Below, one piece after another: positions 63,468 to 64,000 of a stretch of DNA of 64,000 nt. The position numbers were made by a program, and so were the translations under genes. Within the stretch, counting starts at the first letter, position 1. Every line of letters starts with the position of its first letter. Source of the stretch: Betaproteobacteria bacterium (GTDB lineage Bacteria; Pseudomonadota; Gammaproteobacteria; Burkholderiales; Rhodocyclaceae). Below the pieces are notes generated by a model. It searched no databases and was not told the origin of the DNA. It saw only the letters and a list, made by a program, of their open reading frames with translations. The DNA is taken from NCBI GenBank assembly GCA_016705475.1, contig JADIYD010000014.1:558001-622000 (forward strand), in the 5' to 3' direction.

Positions 63468-63932
63468 TCAGGCCCGTTTTTTCAGCGCCAGTGCGTTGAT
63501 GCAGTAACGCAGGCCGCTCGGCGCCGGGCCGTCGGGGAAGACGTGGCCGAGGTGGGCGTCGCAGACGGCGCAGGTGGTTTCAACACGTTGCATGCCGTGG
63601 CCGGCGTCTAGGATGTAGTTCACAAGGCCGGGCGCGATGGCCTGGGTGAAGCTCGGCCAGCCGCTGCCGCTGTCGAATTTGGTTTGCGCGTCGAATAATT
63701 CCGTGCCGCAGCAGGCGCAGGCGTAACGGCCGGGCTCGAAGACGGCGCACATCGCCGAGCTGAAGGCGTGTTCGGTGCCTTTCTGGCGCGTCACGTAGAA
63801 CTGTTCCGGCGTCAGCACTTCGCGCCATTCAGCCGGGCTGCGTTCGTCGCGACGCGGCGGCAAGGGGTTGCCGTTGCGGATGATCTCGATGATGCCGTTC
63901 CAGGTGAGCAGGGCAGTTGTGTTTTGGGTCAT
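63468..63932 (-). CDS. msrB: Peptide-methionine (R)-S-oxide reductase
   Basis: 154 residues. Zinc Cys pairs CACCGTELF and CAVCDAHLGHVFPDGP, GSGWPSFTQAI and the catalytic motif RYCINALALKK with the nucleophilic Cys near 145. Repairs the R-epimer of methionine sulfoxide in proteins. Cytoplasmic; no signal peptide. The dispersed repeat lies 7 bases beyond its stop. Confidence 0.95.
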   Translation of the reverse strand: MTQNTTALLTWNGIIEIIRNGNPLPPRRDERSPAEWREVLTPEQFYVTRQKGTEHAFSSAMCAVFEPGRYACACCGTELFDAQTKFDSGSGWPSFTQAIAPGLVNYILDAGHGMQRVETTCAVCDAHLGHVFPDGPAPSGLRYCINALALKKRA

Positions 63933-63947
63933 GGGTGGCTCCGGGGG

Positions 63948-64000
63948 TCAGGTTCCGCAGAAGGTCATGTAGGAGGTGGTGAATTCGGTGGGGGCTGGTT
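63948..64000 (-). CDS. C-terminal fragment of an unidentified gene
   Basis: Reading frame entering from the right edge and ending PAPTEFTTSYMTFCGT with a TGA at 63948-63950. Only 16 residues are visible, too few to identify the product. Confidence 0.4.
   Translation of the reverse strand, partial: PAPTEFTTSYMTFCGT

Overview
The window looks like chromosomal DNA of a GC-rich betaproteobacterium, most likely of the Rhodocyclales (Dechloromonas/Azonexus-like). This is inferred from protein flavour (ParE, RIO1-type kinase, PhaB, GlpK/GlpD, CreA, YjbQ, LysR/MFS) and not from an rRNA. No rRNA, tRNA, CRISPR array, integrase or insertion sequence was recognised. Genes are dense, and many neighbours overlap by 1-4 bases.

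Layout. 1-4675: 5' part of a RIO1-family kinase, parE (interrupted by one frameshift), then a translationally coupled trio (small protein, DUF808 membrane protein, coiled-coil/zinc-ribbon membrane protein). 4994-8092: hybrid sensor histidine kinase, followed by a 42-residue His-rich lipoprotein that is easily missed. 8518-34353: an uninterrupted minus-strand cluster of 18 genes encoding a phage-tail-like contractile injection system of the extracellular (eCIS/PVC/Afp-like) type. In transcription order it reads sheath, tube, zinc-binding baseplate-type protein, Pro-rich protein, Pvc16-like DUF4255 protein, AAA+ ATPase, small protein, two DUF4157 (HExxH) proteins, second tube/adaptor, LysM protein, hub, gpV spike, PAAR tip, gp25, two large J-like wedge proteins, tail protein I and a DUF6519/beta-helix surface protein. 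34944-41352: housekeeping genes (YjbQ, YajD-like HNH, thioesterase, radical SAM, PLD-family lipoprotein, UPF0149/SEC-C protein). 41782-44481: LysR regulator divergent from an MFS transporter and a PaaI-type thioesterase. 45413-49155: DegP/MucD-like protease, then btaA-btaB for the betaine lipid DGTS. 49177-55902: cupin, CreA, DnaQ/GIY-YIG nuclease, rhodanese, GST, phaB, secreted and DUF4202 proteins. 56030-64000: small membrane protein, a twice-frameshifted hybrid histidine kinase, glpK-glpD, arsC-like, msrB and the end of one more gene.

Most notable points: the eCIS has unusual domain architecture. A PA14 domain is inserted in a baseplate wedge protein, a duplicated hook-IN-like module is inserted in a 760-residue sheath, and one DUF4157 protein carries a C-terminal Cys/His domain that could be an effector. 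No tape-measure gene is apparent. Separately, a roughly 37-bp dispersed repeat (core TTTCCGGTTGACCGTGGAA) occurs at least eight times in the 64 kb, mostly between genes, with one clear copy absorbed in frame into an eCIS gene. Three single-base indels at short homopolymers break parE and one histidine kinase, so base-level sequence errors must be considered.
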